Part shown: positions 24,701 through 38,500 of the stretch, piece by piece
Layout of the letters: each line of letters opens with the position of its first letter
How positions within the stretch are numbered: the stretch's first letter is position 1
DNA from: Strongylocentrotus purpuratus
Lineage: Eukaryota > Echinodermata > Echinoidea > Camarodonta > Strongylocentrotidae
Direction of reading: 5' to 3'
DNA length: 64,000 nt
Assembly: GCF_000002235.5 (NCBI RefSeq)
Contig: NW_022145597.1
Span: 310,001-374,000 of the forward strand
The notes under the pieces: generated by a model
What the model was told of the DNA's origin: nothing
The model's input: the letters and a program-made list of their open reading frames with translations, nothing else
Databases searched by the model: none
Program-made: the position numbers and the translations under genes

Positions 24701-27700
24701 AAGAGAAGGTTGAGTTCTGGGAAGAGGTAAAAAATAATTTGTGAGCGTTATCATTGTTATTATGCAAGGGTGGAAGAACATCCGATTAAACATGTTCCCT
24801 GAAAAGCATGGCTCTTCAAATGCCTTCATATTCTAAATATGAAATGAAACATCGTAAAAATCGGGGGGTAGGTTTTTTCGCCATGTGCTCGTGTAGTCCC
24901 ATATACATCATTCTGTGTACAGTGCTTGTAACTTTGCAAAAATTTGGCCAAATTTCTTATCATTTTGATGATTCCAGAACCTTGCAATACACACGAATAC
25001 TTATATACTAGATGATCAGTCTTTTCTGATAGATTCCATACCGTTTCTTTCACAATGAATTCACATGACCAGAACTCAACTTTATCTTTAAAGAAGACAT
25101 CGAAACCACCCTATTCTGCTGTACAGTAGCGAATAGATGTTTCTGAAAACACTGGAACTCAGTAAGTCACAGCAAAGGTATCATTCGACAGAACCTCTGG
25201 ACAACCACCTCTGTACCATAATACCAAGATAACTACGTAACCCCTTATTGAATTACCTCTAGGTATGTGACAAAAAAAAGGGGGGCGGGGGTCCTCGGGT
25301 ATTCGTCTTGATATCAAGTCATACCGACCAGACCGACAATAGAACGGCAATAGTCCGAATGACAATAATAATACGCCTATAGCCAATAATCGGTCAGTTT
25401 TGGAGTCGGTTTGAAGTCGCTTTTGACGGTATGACTGAGGTTTGACATGATAAATACAGGTTACATTCCCGCCGTATGACGTATTGGTGTACTTTTAAAT
25501 GCTCTTTTGAAACAAAATAATGAAATAGTGTCACCCTTTCTCTTTCATCAATAATCTCAGTTATTTCAATTATTTTACATCTATCAAATGATTATCAGTT
25601 CCTGCATGTATTCTGACCTTTCTCGTCCCTTCATAGTGATCTGTCAAATAACTCAATCAGAGAGTTGAGGAAGGGAATGTTTGATGATCAATCGAATCTT
25701 GTGTGGTTGTAAGTTGATTCAATATTTTACTCCTCATTCTTTCCTACCCCCACCACGAATTCTGTGTCTATGTTTTTCATAGGAATTCAATGCTAGGATA
25801 TGAAATAATTATTATTTCATTTATTATTTCGACAAGACATTCTGTGGGTAATGTCCACAGCAGATCTTTTCAATATTTTCCTTGTGATGAACGAAGACAG
25901 AAGAACTAGCAATGCGTGATTTATCAATGATCTAGAAAGATTGTTGACCACAGGGAATTCGAAATAATGTAACATTCCAAGTGATGATGACAATGATGGA
26001 GACGTTGATTGTTAGGATGATGATGATAATAATGATAATGATTATGATAATGATCTTGCTTATTAAAAACACTCAATGGCCCAAAATTTGAGTGTAGTGA
26101 CGTACCAATAAGTGAGATTGTAAATTCATTTGATCCAGACTGTTCTTGCACCTTTTCTCTTTGAGGTCTTTCGATAACAACCTGCTGGAATACATCAAAC
26201 CGGGGACTTTCCAGAATCTGAGTCGGCTAAAAACTCTGTAAGTTTGTGAGCTTGGCACTGCCAAATTGAAGTACTATTCAGATACTGACTAGTTGGCTGC
26301 GTAATATTATACAAACATTGACCGCTTTGAGGGGCACGGTTAAAACTATTGCCCAATGTGATCTTTAAAATGTACTGTGACCCGAGACGCAGTAGAGGGG
26401 CACATTGTAGTCTCAACATCGCATCGGGCAAACAATTTAGGTATAAAAAGAGAATATTCGTGCTTGTTACCGACAGGGGCTAAAGTAAGAATATTCCCCC
26501 AAATAGTATATATTTATCTAGAGTAATCGTAACGAAATTTTTGCAGACGTCTAATCCTTGACTTCGTAGGCTATTGGTGTCGTGTTCCACGCATCTCATG
26601 GGCTCCAGTCTCGTACAAATTAGGTTTTGTAAGAATGGGATCGTCTGAAGTCGGTTTGGCGGTGTGACTGAGGTATAACATGATAAATACAGGGTCAAAA
26701 TTCCCAACGTACGCCGTATACGCCGTAAGAAGTATTGGTGTACTTTTAAATGCTTTTATGAAAATAAATAATGAAATATCGTCACCCTTTATTTTTCATA
26801 AATATTTTCAGTTATTTCAATTAATTTACATCAGTTCTATCAAGTGATTATCAGTTGCTGCATACATTCTGACCTTTCTCGTTCCTTCACAGTGACCTGT
26901 CAAATAATACAATAAGAGAATTGAGGAAGGGAATGTTTGATGATCAATCGAATCTTGAGTGGTTATAAGTTGATTCAATATTTTACTCCTCATTCCTTCC
27001 TACCCCAGTACGAATTATGCATTCATGTATTTTATAGGAATTTAATGCAAGAATAAAAAAAATTCAATTCATTCTTTCGACAGGTTTTTCACTTTGTACT
27101 CTCAAGTCTTTCATGGACGTCCATAATCGCGGGCGCTTTGGTCTTTTGAACCTTTAATCTTGCGGACCTTTTTTTTCTCATAATAGGCCATTTAGTCCGT
27201 ATTAACCATTCGACCAAAATATAAATGACCCCTGCAAAGATGTGAAAACGATTTCCCATAATGCTGTTAGTAATCTTCTTATCTCTTTTTTTCCAAAGAG
27301 ATCTTCAAGAAAACCAAATCTCCAACATTGATGTTGATGCTTTTAAAGGACTTCATACTCTGGAGTCAATGTAAGTATATCTCATGTTGATTCGACACTT
27401 AAACGAAATAAATAATTTCCTGAACCACCATTGTGCAGTAGTTATAGGAAAAGAAGTTCTTTCAAATATCCTTTAAATATATCGTTTAAAGAAGATATCG
27501 AAACCATCTTATTCTGTTGTAGCGAATATATGTTTCTGAAAACACTGGTACTCAGGCAGTAACAGCAAAGGTATCATCCGACAGAACCACAGGACAACCA
27601 CCCCTGTTCTATGATAATACCCATATGACTACGTAACCCTTTATTGAATTACCCCTAGGTAAGTGACAGGGGGGGAAGTTGCCCTCGGGTAGTCGTCTTG

Positions 27701-29715
27701 ATACCTTAGTCATACCGACCAGACCGAAAACAAACCGACAACAGACCAACAACAGACCGAAAGAAAATACTACTTGACGTCTATGGCCAATAATCGGTCA
27801 GTTTGGAGTCGATTTGAAGTCGGTTTGGCGGTGTGACTGAGGTATGACATGATAAATACAGGTTCAACATTCCCAACGTACGCCTGTACGCCGTATGAAG
27901 TATTGGTGTACTTTTAAATGCTTTGATGAAATTAAATAATGAAATATTGTCACCCTTTCTCTTTCATCAATAATCTCAGTTATTTCAATTATTTTACATC
28001 AGTTCTATCAAATGATTATCAGTTGCTGCATGTATTCTGACCTTTCTCGTTCCTTCACAGTGACCTGTCAAATAATACAATCAGAGAATTGAGGAAGGGA
28101 ATGTTTGATGATCAATCGAATCTTATCGGGTTGTAAGTTGATTCAATATTTTACTCCTCAATCTTTCCTACCCCACCACGAATTTTGTGTCTATGTTTTT
28201 CATAGGAATTCATTACTAGAATATGAAATAATTATTATTTCATCTATTATTTCGACAAGACATTATGTGGGTAATGTCCACAGCAGATCTTTTCAATATT
28301 TCCATTGTGATCAAAGAAGAAAGAAGAAGTAGCAATGCGTGATTTATTATTGATCGAAAAAGAACGTTGATCACAGGGAATTCGAAATTATGTAACAATC
28401 CAAGTGATGATGACAATGATGGAGAAGTTGATTGTTAGGATGATGGTGATGATAATGATAATCATTATGATAATGATTTTGCTTATAAAAAATACGCAAA
28501 GGCCCAACATTTGAGTGTAGTGCCGTAGCAATAAGTGAGATTATAAAATCATTTGATCCAGACTGTTCTTGCACCTTTTATCTTTGAGGTCTTTCTCTAA
28601 CAACCTGCTGGAATACATCGAACCGGGGACTTTCCAGAATCTGAGTCGGCTAAAATATCTGTAAGTGTGTGAGCGTGGCACTGCCAAATTGAAAGACTAT
28701 ACAGATACTGACTAGTTTGCTGCCTAATATTAATTATACACACATTGACTGCTTTGAGGGGCTTGGTTAAAACTATTGCCCAATGTGATCGTTAAAATGT
28801 ACTGTGACCCGAGACGCAGTAGAGGGGCATATTGTAGTCTCGACATCGCATTGGGCAGCCAATTTCGGTATTAAAAAAAAAGAATATTCGTGCTTGTATA
28901 CAGACAGGGGCTAAAGTATGAATATTTCCCCAAATATTATCTATTTATCTAGAGTAATCGTAACGAAATATTTGCAGACGTCTAATCTTTGATCTGGTAG
29001 GCTATTGGTGTCGTGTTCCACGCATCTCATGGGCTCCAGTCTCGTACGAATTAAGTTTTGTGGGAATGGGGTCTCATGGACCTTTCACTAATTGCGGTCT
29101 GAAGTCGGTTTGGTGGTGTGACTGAGGTATGACATGATAAATACAGGTTCAACATTCCCAACGTACGCCGTATACGCCGTATGAAGTATTGGTGTACTTT
29201 TAAATGCTTTTTTGAAAGTAAATAATGTAATATTGTCACCCTTTCTCTTTCATCAATAATCTCAGTTATTTCAATTATTATACATCAGTTCTATCAAATG
29301 ATCATCAGTTGATGCATGTAGTCTGATCTTTCTCGTCCCTTCATAGTGACCTGTCATATAATACAATCAGAGAATTGAGGAAGGGAATGTTTGATGATCA
29401 ATCGAATCTTATCGGGTTGTTAGTTGATTCAATATTTTACTCCTCATTCCTTCCTACCCCTGCACGAATCATGCATTCATGTGTTTTATAGGAATTTAAT
29501 GCAAGAATATGAAATAACTTCATTTATTCTTTCGACAGGACATTTTCTGGGTAATGTCCACAGCAGATCTTTTCAATATTTCTCTTGAGATGCACGAAGA
29601 CAGAAGAACTAGCAATGCGTGATTTATCAATGATCTAGAAAGAATGTTGATCAAAGGGAAATCGAAAGAATGTAACATTCCAAGTGATGATGACAATGAT
29701 GGAGACGTTGATTGT

Positions 29716-29748
<33 letters not shown>

Positions 29749-31967
29749 AATGGTTATGATTATGATCTTGCTTATTTAAAACACTCAATGGCCCAACATT
29801 TGAGTGTAGTGACGTAGCAATAAGAGAGATTGTAAAATCATTTGATCCAGACTTTTTTTGCCCCTTTTCTCTTAGGTCAATCTTTGGCAACTTGCTGGAA
29901 TACATCGAACCGGGGACTTTCCAGAATCTGAGTCGGCTAGAATATCTGTAAGTTTGTGAGCCTGGCACTGCTAGTTCGGAGTACTTTACATATATTGACT
30001 GCTTAATTTGAAAGTGGGCATGGTTAATGTGATCCCGAAAATGTGTTGTGAGCCGAGACGCAGTAGATGGCCATAGTGCAGTCTCGACATCACGTTGGGC
30101 AACCAATGTCAGGTTACAAAAGGAATTTTGTGCTTTTTACCAACAATGGCTAAAGTTAGAACATTTCCCCTGATATTATCTATTTATCTAGAGTAATTAT
30201 TGTAACGAAATATGTTCAGACTGTATCCTTTCCTATATGTATCTTTTTAATACACTTCTCCACTTACGTCACCACCTCGGGCTATCGCGATGCCTAAATT
30301 CCAGTGGCGACCAAGCAGGCTACAAATCGGTCTGGCGCTGCACTGAGTTGTGACCATAGCTTTAGTCATACCGACCAGACCGACAATAGACCGGCAATAG
30401 TCCGAAAGACAATAATAAAACGTCTGTAGCCAATAATCGGTCAGTTTGGAGTCGGTCTGAAGTCGGTTTGGTGGTATGACTGAGGTATAACATGATAAAT
30501 ACAGGTTACAATCTCGCCGTATGCCGTATGAAGTATTGGTTTACATTTAAATGCTTTTATGAAACTAAATAATTATATATTAATACCATTTCTCTTTCAT
30601 TAATAAACCCAGTTATATCAAATGATTGATTATCAGTTGACGCATGTATTCTGACCTTTCTTGTACCTTCAGGGGCCTGACAAATAATTCAATCAGAGAA
30701 TTGAGGAAGGGAACGTTTGATGATCAATCGAATCTTGTGTGGTTGTAAGTTGATTCAATATTTACTCCTCAATCCTTCCTACCCCAGCACGAATTATGTG
30801 TTAATGTTTTTCATAGGATATACTGCTAGAACATTAAGTATTATTAAAAATATTCCTCCAACAGGGCGCTTGGTGGCAATGATCACAGCATCTTTTCAAT
30901 ATTTCCCTTGTGATAAAAGAAGATAGAAGAACTAGCAATAAGTGAGTTATCAGTGATCTAGAAGGAATGTTGACCACAGAGAATTCGATAGAATGTAACA
31001 TTCCAAGTGATGATGACGGTGATAATGATGTTAATAATTACGATATTGCTTATTCTCGTAGGCTATCGGTGTCATGTTCCATGCATCTCATGGGCTCCGA
31101 TCTCGTACGAATCTAGTTTTGTGGGAAAGGGGTCCCATGGACCGGTCACTTATTGCACCTGTCTCATGGTGAGTCATGGGTCTTGGGTCTCATGAACTAA
31201 TTTGGTATATCGTGCCTATAGTGTTATGGGCTTTTGATCCAATGGGCCTTGGGTTTCATGGACGTCCATAATCATGGCGCTTGGTCTTATGAACCTTTAA
31301 TCTTGCGAACCTTTTGTCTTATAAACGGGCATTTAATCCGTATTAACTATTCGACCCCAAAACAAAGACACCAGGACAAAAACTATTTAAAAAAAAGAAG
31401 CGAATATTCATTAACGATTTCTTTTTAAGATTCTAAATCAGTTCTCTTCATGATTTATTTATTATCTAGAAAGAATGTTAACCGCAGGGAATTCGATAGA
31501 ATGTAATATTCCGAGTGGTGATGACGATGATATTGATGTTGATGGAGAGGATGATGATGATGATAATGGTTATGTTAATAATATTGCTTATCAAAAACAC
31601 TCATTGGCCCAAAATTTGAATGTAGTGACGAAACAATAAGTGAGATTGTAAAATCATTTGATCCAGACTGTTTTTGCCCGTTTTTTTCAGGGATTTATCT
31701 TTCAACCCGCTGGAATACATCGAACCGGGGACTTTCAGGAATCTGAGTCGGCTAGGAACTCTGTGAGTTTGTGAGCGTGGCACTGCTAATTCGAAATACT
31801 ATACAGATACTGACTAGTTGGATGCGTAATATTATACAAACATTGACTGCTTCGAGGGGCTTGGTTAAAACTAAAGCCCAATGTGATCTCGAAAATGTAC
31901 TGTGACTCGAGACGCAGTAGAGGGGCATAGTGCAGTCTCGACATCACCGAGGCAGGCACATAGCCAC

Positions 31968-31998
<31 letters not shown>

Positions 31999-32525
31999 AA
32001 AAAAAATCCACGATCGGTTGAACTTTTTTAGACCCCTTTTTTAAACCTCGATCGATTACATGTATGTGCCCCTCCAAACATCAAACTCTGGCTACGTGCC
32101 TGCACCGAGGAGCTATAATTTTACCCGCCCGAAACTAAGCAGTCAATATTTGTTTTATATAGCTTTGAAAGGCACTATACGTAAAGAAGAGAACCTATTC
32201 AGACGGGAAAATTAGATGGCAGCCTTTCTGCTTATTCCCATTTATACAATCATTTTGTTGCAGTTCGATGTTAGTTCTTCATGATAAGCCAATTGCTCTT
32301 CTTCCGGTGGCTCCGTGAGTCCTTTAAAGCATATCTGTACTAGTTTATAGGAGGGATCAACTCAGCTCTCAATTAATATAAGAAAAAGGGGATCATGGGG
32401 GACCAATGGTCACTGATTAGGCATTTTTTTGTTATATAGAGGGAGCAAGTAGCTACAAGTAGGACAGTGTGGCTTAAAGTCAGTGAAAACAAAGTACTCG
32501 AATGAGACGGGGTGTTTTACACACT

Positions 32526-32570
<45 letters not shown>

Positions 32571-35500
32571 AAGTTACATACACTAAACTGAAGGAAAGAA
32601 ACCTATAGAAAACGGACTGGATATTATTGAAAATACTATTCTAAACCAGAATGTACTACATGTACTACATTACGTTACAATTTCACGAGAGAAATAGAAC
32701 TCGAGAGGGGGAGGATAGAAGAAGTGATGAAAATGAAAGAAGACTAATAGCATGAGAGGAAAGAAAAGAGCAAAGAAGACAAGAAAAGGGTGTAAAAAGG
32801 AAAAGGAGCATTATTGGAGAGAGAGAGAGAGATAGCCTTGAGCTTTGGATCAGCAAATGAGTAATACATGAAACAGATTTTGAGCGGAGTAATTATCTTT
32901 CGCCGGAGAACGTGCATAAGGAGCTATATCTTGATTATTTTTGTTAAATCAAACATTATGGGGAATAGCAAAAAACGGATGAGCATTTATTGCACTATAT
33001 TGCCAGAGGAGCATTCATGTCTTCCACGAGGCCGCACTTTTGGATCAGAGAGCAATTTTATTGTCGGCGGAGCATTGTCTTTTACGGGGTACTGTTGGGG
33101 AGGAGCAACAATTGTCGTAGTAGCCTTTGTATTTTACGAGGCACTTTTTGAACGAAGAAAATGTCGGCGGAGCAATTGTCGGCGGAGCAAATGTCACCGG
33201 ATCAAGTGTCGCTTCAGGCAGAGCAACTGTCGGCGGAGCAACTGTCGCGGAGCAATTGTTGCGTTTTGCGGAGTAAATGTCGGCGGAGCAATCGTCGGCG
33301 GAGCATGTGTCGGGTTACCTATGACCCTTGTTCTATCCTGATCAGGTTCGTGGTTATGGGGCGTCGCCGCCATAACTCCCCAATATTGGGGGGGGGGGGC
33401 ATTCGTTGTTATTGCCCCACTGCATGCTTCGGATCGTTGTCTCTCGCACTGCCATCTAATTTTCCCGTCTGAATGGGTTCTCTTCTTTACGTATACCCTT
33501 CAAAGCTTATTTTGATCCGTCCCCTGTTGTTTTCTAGAATTTCCATGATGACCTAGTACATTGTATAAATGCTTTATTTGCAGAGGGTTTACCTACACAG
33601 TAAGAAAGAATGGTGCAACTATGCACCTTTAGGGGTTCAAACCGATGCAACAATAGCAACACCTTTAGGGGTTAAATCCTGCACCCTTTTTAAAGGTGCA
33701 ATCCTGCACCCTTCAAAAGGGTGCCAGATTGAACCTTTTGGGGGAAATGTTAGTACCCTTTATGGTTCAATCCTGCACCTTTAGGGGTGCAAACCGATGC
33801 AACAATAGCAGCACCTTTAGGGGTTAAATCCTGCACCCTTTAGGAGGGTGCCAGAATGCACCTTTTAGGAGACATGTTAGTACCCTTAATGGTTCAATCC
33901 TGCTCCTTTAGGGGTGCAAACCGATGCAATAGCAGCACCTTAAGGGGTTCAATCCTGCACCCTTTAAAAGGTGCAATCCTGCACCCATCATCGAGGAATA
34001 CTCGTGACATTTGCTCGTACACATATACATATTAAACATGCATGATGTTTCTTGGTTAGTAATCATATAATCAATAAACATATTGCTAAAACGTGAATGT
34101 AATTGTAACATGATCAGACAAAATAATCTATTGGTTAATGATTGCCGAAGGAAAATAAAAATCACATAATTGATGTGCATTGTCATAATTTGCTTAACAA
34201 ATCATATGATAAATGTATTTTTATGTGAACACGTGGAAAGTAATCATGAATATGCATGCGATATGCAAACATTTATTTTGCACCTTTTTGGGTTGTTAGG
34301 GTTCATTTTTGTGGGAAGGGTGCAAAATCTTATATTGCACCCTTTTTTGAACCCCTTTTCCTTTAATAGGGTTCATTTTTATGTAAAGGGTACAAACTCT
34401 TATTTTGCACCCTTTTTTCTTAGAGTGTAGTAAGATGCATGTGCTTGCTTGCATTGAGGTCATTTCACGTCTTACATATTGACGAGCTGTTTGAAATTAA
34501 CTAGGAGGTACGGTATGCGCGTATTGGGTAATGTGGCGTGCTGCTCTACTTTAAAAAAAAATTCCCATGACATGTAATGAGTGTTTAGTATACAAATAGT
34601 GAATGGCCATGAGTGCAATGAAACAAGATTTTGCACGAGGTGAAAGATAAGAGACGAGTTGAATGGAGCGTCTCATCTTTCACCGAATGCAAAATATTGT
34701 TCCATTGCACGAATAAAGACCATTCACTATTTGTTTTATACAACACCTCGGACATTCACGAGATTAAAACAATTTTTGTTTAAAGAACAGTTTTTCTAAG
34801 CCTAAATCTCAGCGATTAAAAAAAAAATTGTATTGATTAAATTGCCGATAGTGTGCGCGCACTATTATTAAGCAGGCAGTAAACCATGCGCGCACCATAG
34901 GCGTACCACGCTTTATGCTATTTGTTACGCGGAGTGCAATTTCTGTTGATTCATTCGCACCATTGCACAGTGACTTCACTTAGCTCACAATATACTGTGT
35001 ACATCGTTAGTGACGTCAGAGTGCAATGGTGCGAAACGATCAACTGGAGTTGCACGGCTGGAGGGTGATGCCGTTCAATGGTACTTTTAGCGCATGTCAT
35101 GTGGTCTAGAATTGACCATTAAGGTCGCAAGAATCTTAGTAGGCGTGTATAATGTACATTATACAATACCTACGTTGATCCTTATCATTTGATTGGAGAA
35201 TTGTTGGTCACATGATATTCAATATATGTTATATTGCACGGTCGTGCATTTTTGGTTATATGTACCGTGCATTTTTGGTTATATGCAGACTGCGTACCTC
35301 TCTGCCGTGCGCGCGCGTATCCCTGCGTGTATCTGACGCGAAGGCAATCTGAATGTAATCGAGAAGGCTCGACTCCAACTTTAATTTATCTTTAATATGA
35401 GGAGTAAAGCATAATTTGTTGATTAATGTTCTATTAGATCTTCTTCGATGTTGTATAAAACAAACAATGAATGTTTTTCATTCGTTCAATGGTGCGAATA

Positions 35501-38500
35501 TTTTCATTCGTTGAAAGATTAACGTTAATTCTATTCAACTCGGCTGACGCCTCGTTGAATAGAATGTTAATCTTTCAAGTCATGAAAATAGTCGCACTAT
35601 TGAACTCATAACCATTCATTATTTGTATATTATATGGGACGTACAGTGATAGATGGAAAGTTATTTCAGTATATTCGAAATGACTTTTAGGTAACTCCTT
35701 TTTCCTCAAACATCATCAACATTCATTCATTTCATTTCATCTACATTTTTTCATGAAATGCATTCAGAAAATGAAAAAAAGAAAAGAAACGAAAATAACC
35801 CGTGAAAAAAAAATATTGTCGGCGAAGCATTTGTCGTAGTACTAGTAGCATTTGTATTTTATGGGACACTTTTTGGGCGGAGCAAATGTCGTCGGATCAA
35901 ATGTCACCGGAGCAAGTGTCGCTTCATGCGGAGCAATTGTCGGAGGAGCAAAAGTCGGCGGAGCAAATGTCGGCGGAGCAACTGTCGTTCGAGGAGCATT
36001 TGTCACCGGAGCATTTATCGCTTCATGCGGAGCAATTGGTGGCGGAGCAATTGTCGGCGGAGCAGTTGTCGGCGGAGCAAATGTCGGCTGAGCAACTGTC
36101 GTTCGAGGAGCATTTGTCACCGGAACATTTATCGGTTCATGCGGAGCAATTGGCGGCGGAGCAATTGTCGGCGGAGCAAATGTCGGCGGAGGAACTGTCG
36201 TTCGAGGAGCATTTGTCACCGGAGCGTTTATCGCTTCATGCGGAGCAATTGGCGGTGGAGCAATTTATGGCGGAGCAATTGTCGGCGGAACATCTGTCGG
36301 CGGAGCAAATGTCGGCTGAGCAACTGTCGTTCGAGGAGCATTTGTCACCGGAACATTTATCGGTTCATGCGGAGCAATTGGCGGCGAAGCAATTGTCGGC
36401 GGAGCAAATGTCGGCGGAGCAACTGTCGTTCGAGGAGCATTTGTCACCGGAGCGTTTATCGCTTCATGCGGAGCAATTGGCGGTGGAGCAATTTATGGCG
36501 GAGCAATTGTCGGCGGAACATCTGTCGGCGGAGCAGTTGTCGGCGGAGCAAATGTCGGCTGAGCAACTGTCGTTCGAGGAGCATTTGTCACCGGAGCGTT
36601 TATCGCTTCATGCGGAGCAATTGTCGGCGGAGCAAATGTCGGCGGAGCAATTGTCGTTCGAGGAGCATTTGTCACCGGAGCGTTTATCGCTTCATGCGGA
36701 GCAATTGGTGGTGGAGCAATTGTCGGCGGAGCAATTGTCGGCGGAACATCTGTCGGCGGAGCAAATGTCGGCTGAGCAAGTGTCGTTCGAGGAGCATTTG
36801 TCACCGGAACATTTATCGGTTCATGCGGAGCAATTGGCGGCGGAGCAATTGTCGGCGGAGCAAATGTCGGCGGAGCAACTGTCGTTCGAGGAGCATTTGT
36901 CACCGGAGCGTTTATCGCTTCATGCGGAGCAATTGGCGGTGGAGCAATTTATGGCGGAGCAATTGTCGGCGGAACATCTGTCGGCGGAGCAGTTGTCGTA
37001 GTACTAGTAGCATTTGTATTTTATGGGACACTTTTTGGGCGGAGCAAATGTCGTCGGATCAAATGTCACCGGAGCAAGTGTCGCTTCATGCGGAGCAATT
37101 GTCGGAGGAGCAAAAGTCGGCGGAGCAAATGTCGGCGGAGCAACTGTCGTTCGAGGAGCATTTGTCACCGGAGCATTTATCGCTTCATGCGGAGCAATTG
37201 GTGGCGGAGCAATTGTCGGCGGAGCAGTTGTCGGCGGAGCAAATGTCGGCTGAGCAACTGTCGTTCGAGGAGCATTTGTCACCGGAACATTTATCGGTTC
37301 ATGCGGAGCAATTGGCGGCGGAGCAATTGTCGGCGGAGCAAATGTCGGCGGAGGAACTGTCGTTCGAGGAGCATTTGTCACCGGAGCGTTTATCGCTTCA
37401 TGCGGAGCAATTGGCAGTGGAGCAATTTATGGCGGTGCAATTGTCGGCGGAACATCTGTCGGCGGAGCAAATGTCGGCTGAGCAACTGTCGTTCGAGGAG
37501 CATTTGTCACCGGAACATTTATCGGTTCATGCGGAGCAATTGGCGGCGAAGCAATTGTCGGCGGAGCAAATGTCGGCGGAGCAACTGTCGTTCGAGGAGC
37601 ATTTGTCACCGGAACATTTATCGGTTCATGCGGAGCAATTGGCGGCGGAGCAATTGTCGGCGGAGCAAATGTCGGCGGAGGAACTGTCGTTCGAGGAGCA
37701 TTTGTCACCGGAGCGTTTATCGCTTCATGCGGAGCAATTGGCAGTGGAGCAATTTATGGCGGAGCAATTGTCGGCGGAACATCTGTCGGCGGAGCAAATG
37801 TCGGCTGAGCAACTGTCGTTCGAGGAGCATTTGTCACCGGAACATTTATCGGTTCATGCGGAGCAATTGGCGGCGAAGCAATTGTCGGCGGAGCAAATGT
37901 CGGCGGAGCAACTGTCGTTCGAGGAGCATTTGTCACCGGAGCGTTTATCGCTTCATGCGGAGCAATTGGCGGTGGAGCAATTTATGGCGGAGCAATTGTC
38001 GGCGGAACATCTGTCGGCGGAGCAGTTGTCGGCGGAGCAAATGTCGGCTGAGCAACTGTCGTTCGAGGAGCATTTGTCACCGGAGCGTTTATCGCTTCAT
38101 GCGGAGCAATTGTCGGCGGAGCAAATGTCGGCGGAGCAATTGTCGTTCGAGGAGCATTTGTCACCGGAGCGTTTATCGCTTCATGCGGAGCAATTGGTGG
38201 TGGAGCAATTGTCGGCGGAGCAATTGTCGGCGGAACATCTGTCGGCGGAGCAAATGTCGGCTGAGCAAGTGTCGTTCGAGGAGCATTTGTCACCGGAACA
38301 TTTATCGGTTCATGCGGAGCAATTGGCGGCGGAGCAATTGTCGGCGGAGCAAATGTCGGCGGAGCAACTGTCGTTCGAGGAGCATTTGTCACCGGAGCGT
38401 TTATCGCTTCATGCGGAGCAATTGGCGGTGGAGCAATTTATGGCGGAGCAATTGTCGGCGGAACATCTGTCGGCGGAGCAGTTGTCGGCGGAGCAAATGT

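Larger units (their letters stand above)
19606..31762 (+). repeat. Tandemly duplicated exon-intron cassette array (types C, A, B)
   Basis: LRR exons of three types recur with their introns. Order: C1 19606, A1 22140, B1 22666, A2 23406, C2 24511, A3 25637, B2 26166, A4 26893, C3 27299, A5 28061, B3 28589, A6 29347, B4 29876, A7 30673, B5 31691. A to B spacing is constant at 526-529 bp except A7 to B5 (1018 bp). A to next A within a block is 1256-1326 bp. Introns are recognisably the same, for example 'tgatgatgacaatgatggag' before B exons and 'ttatttcaatta.tttaca' before A exons. This is recent unequal-crossover duplication within the gene. Confidence 0.9.
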
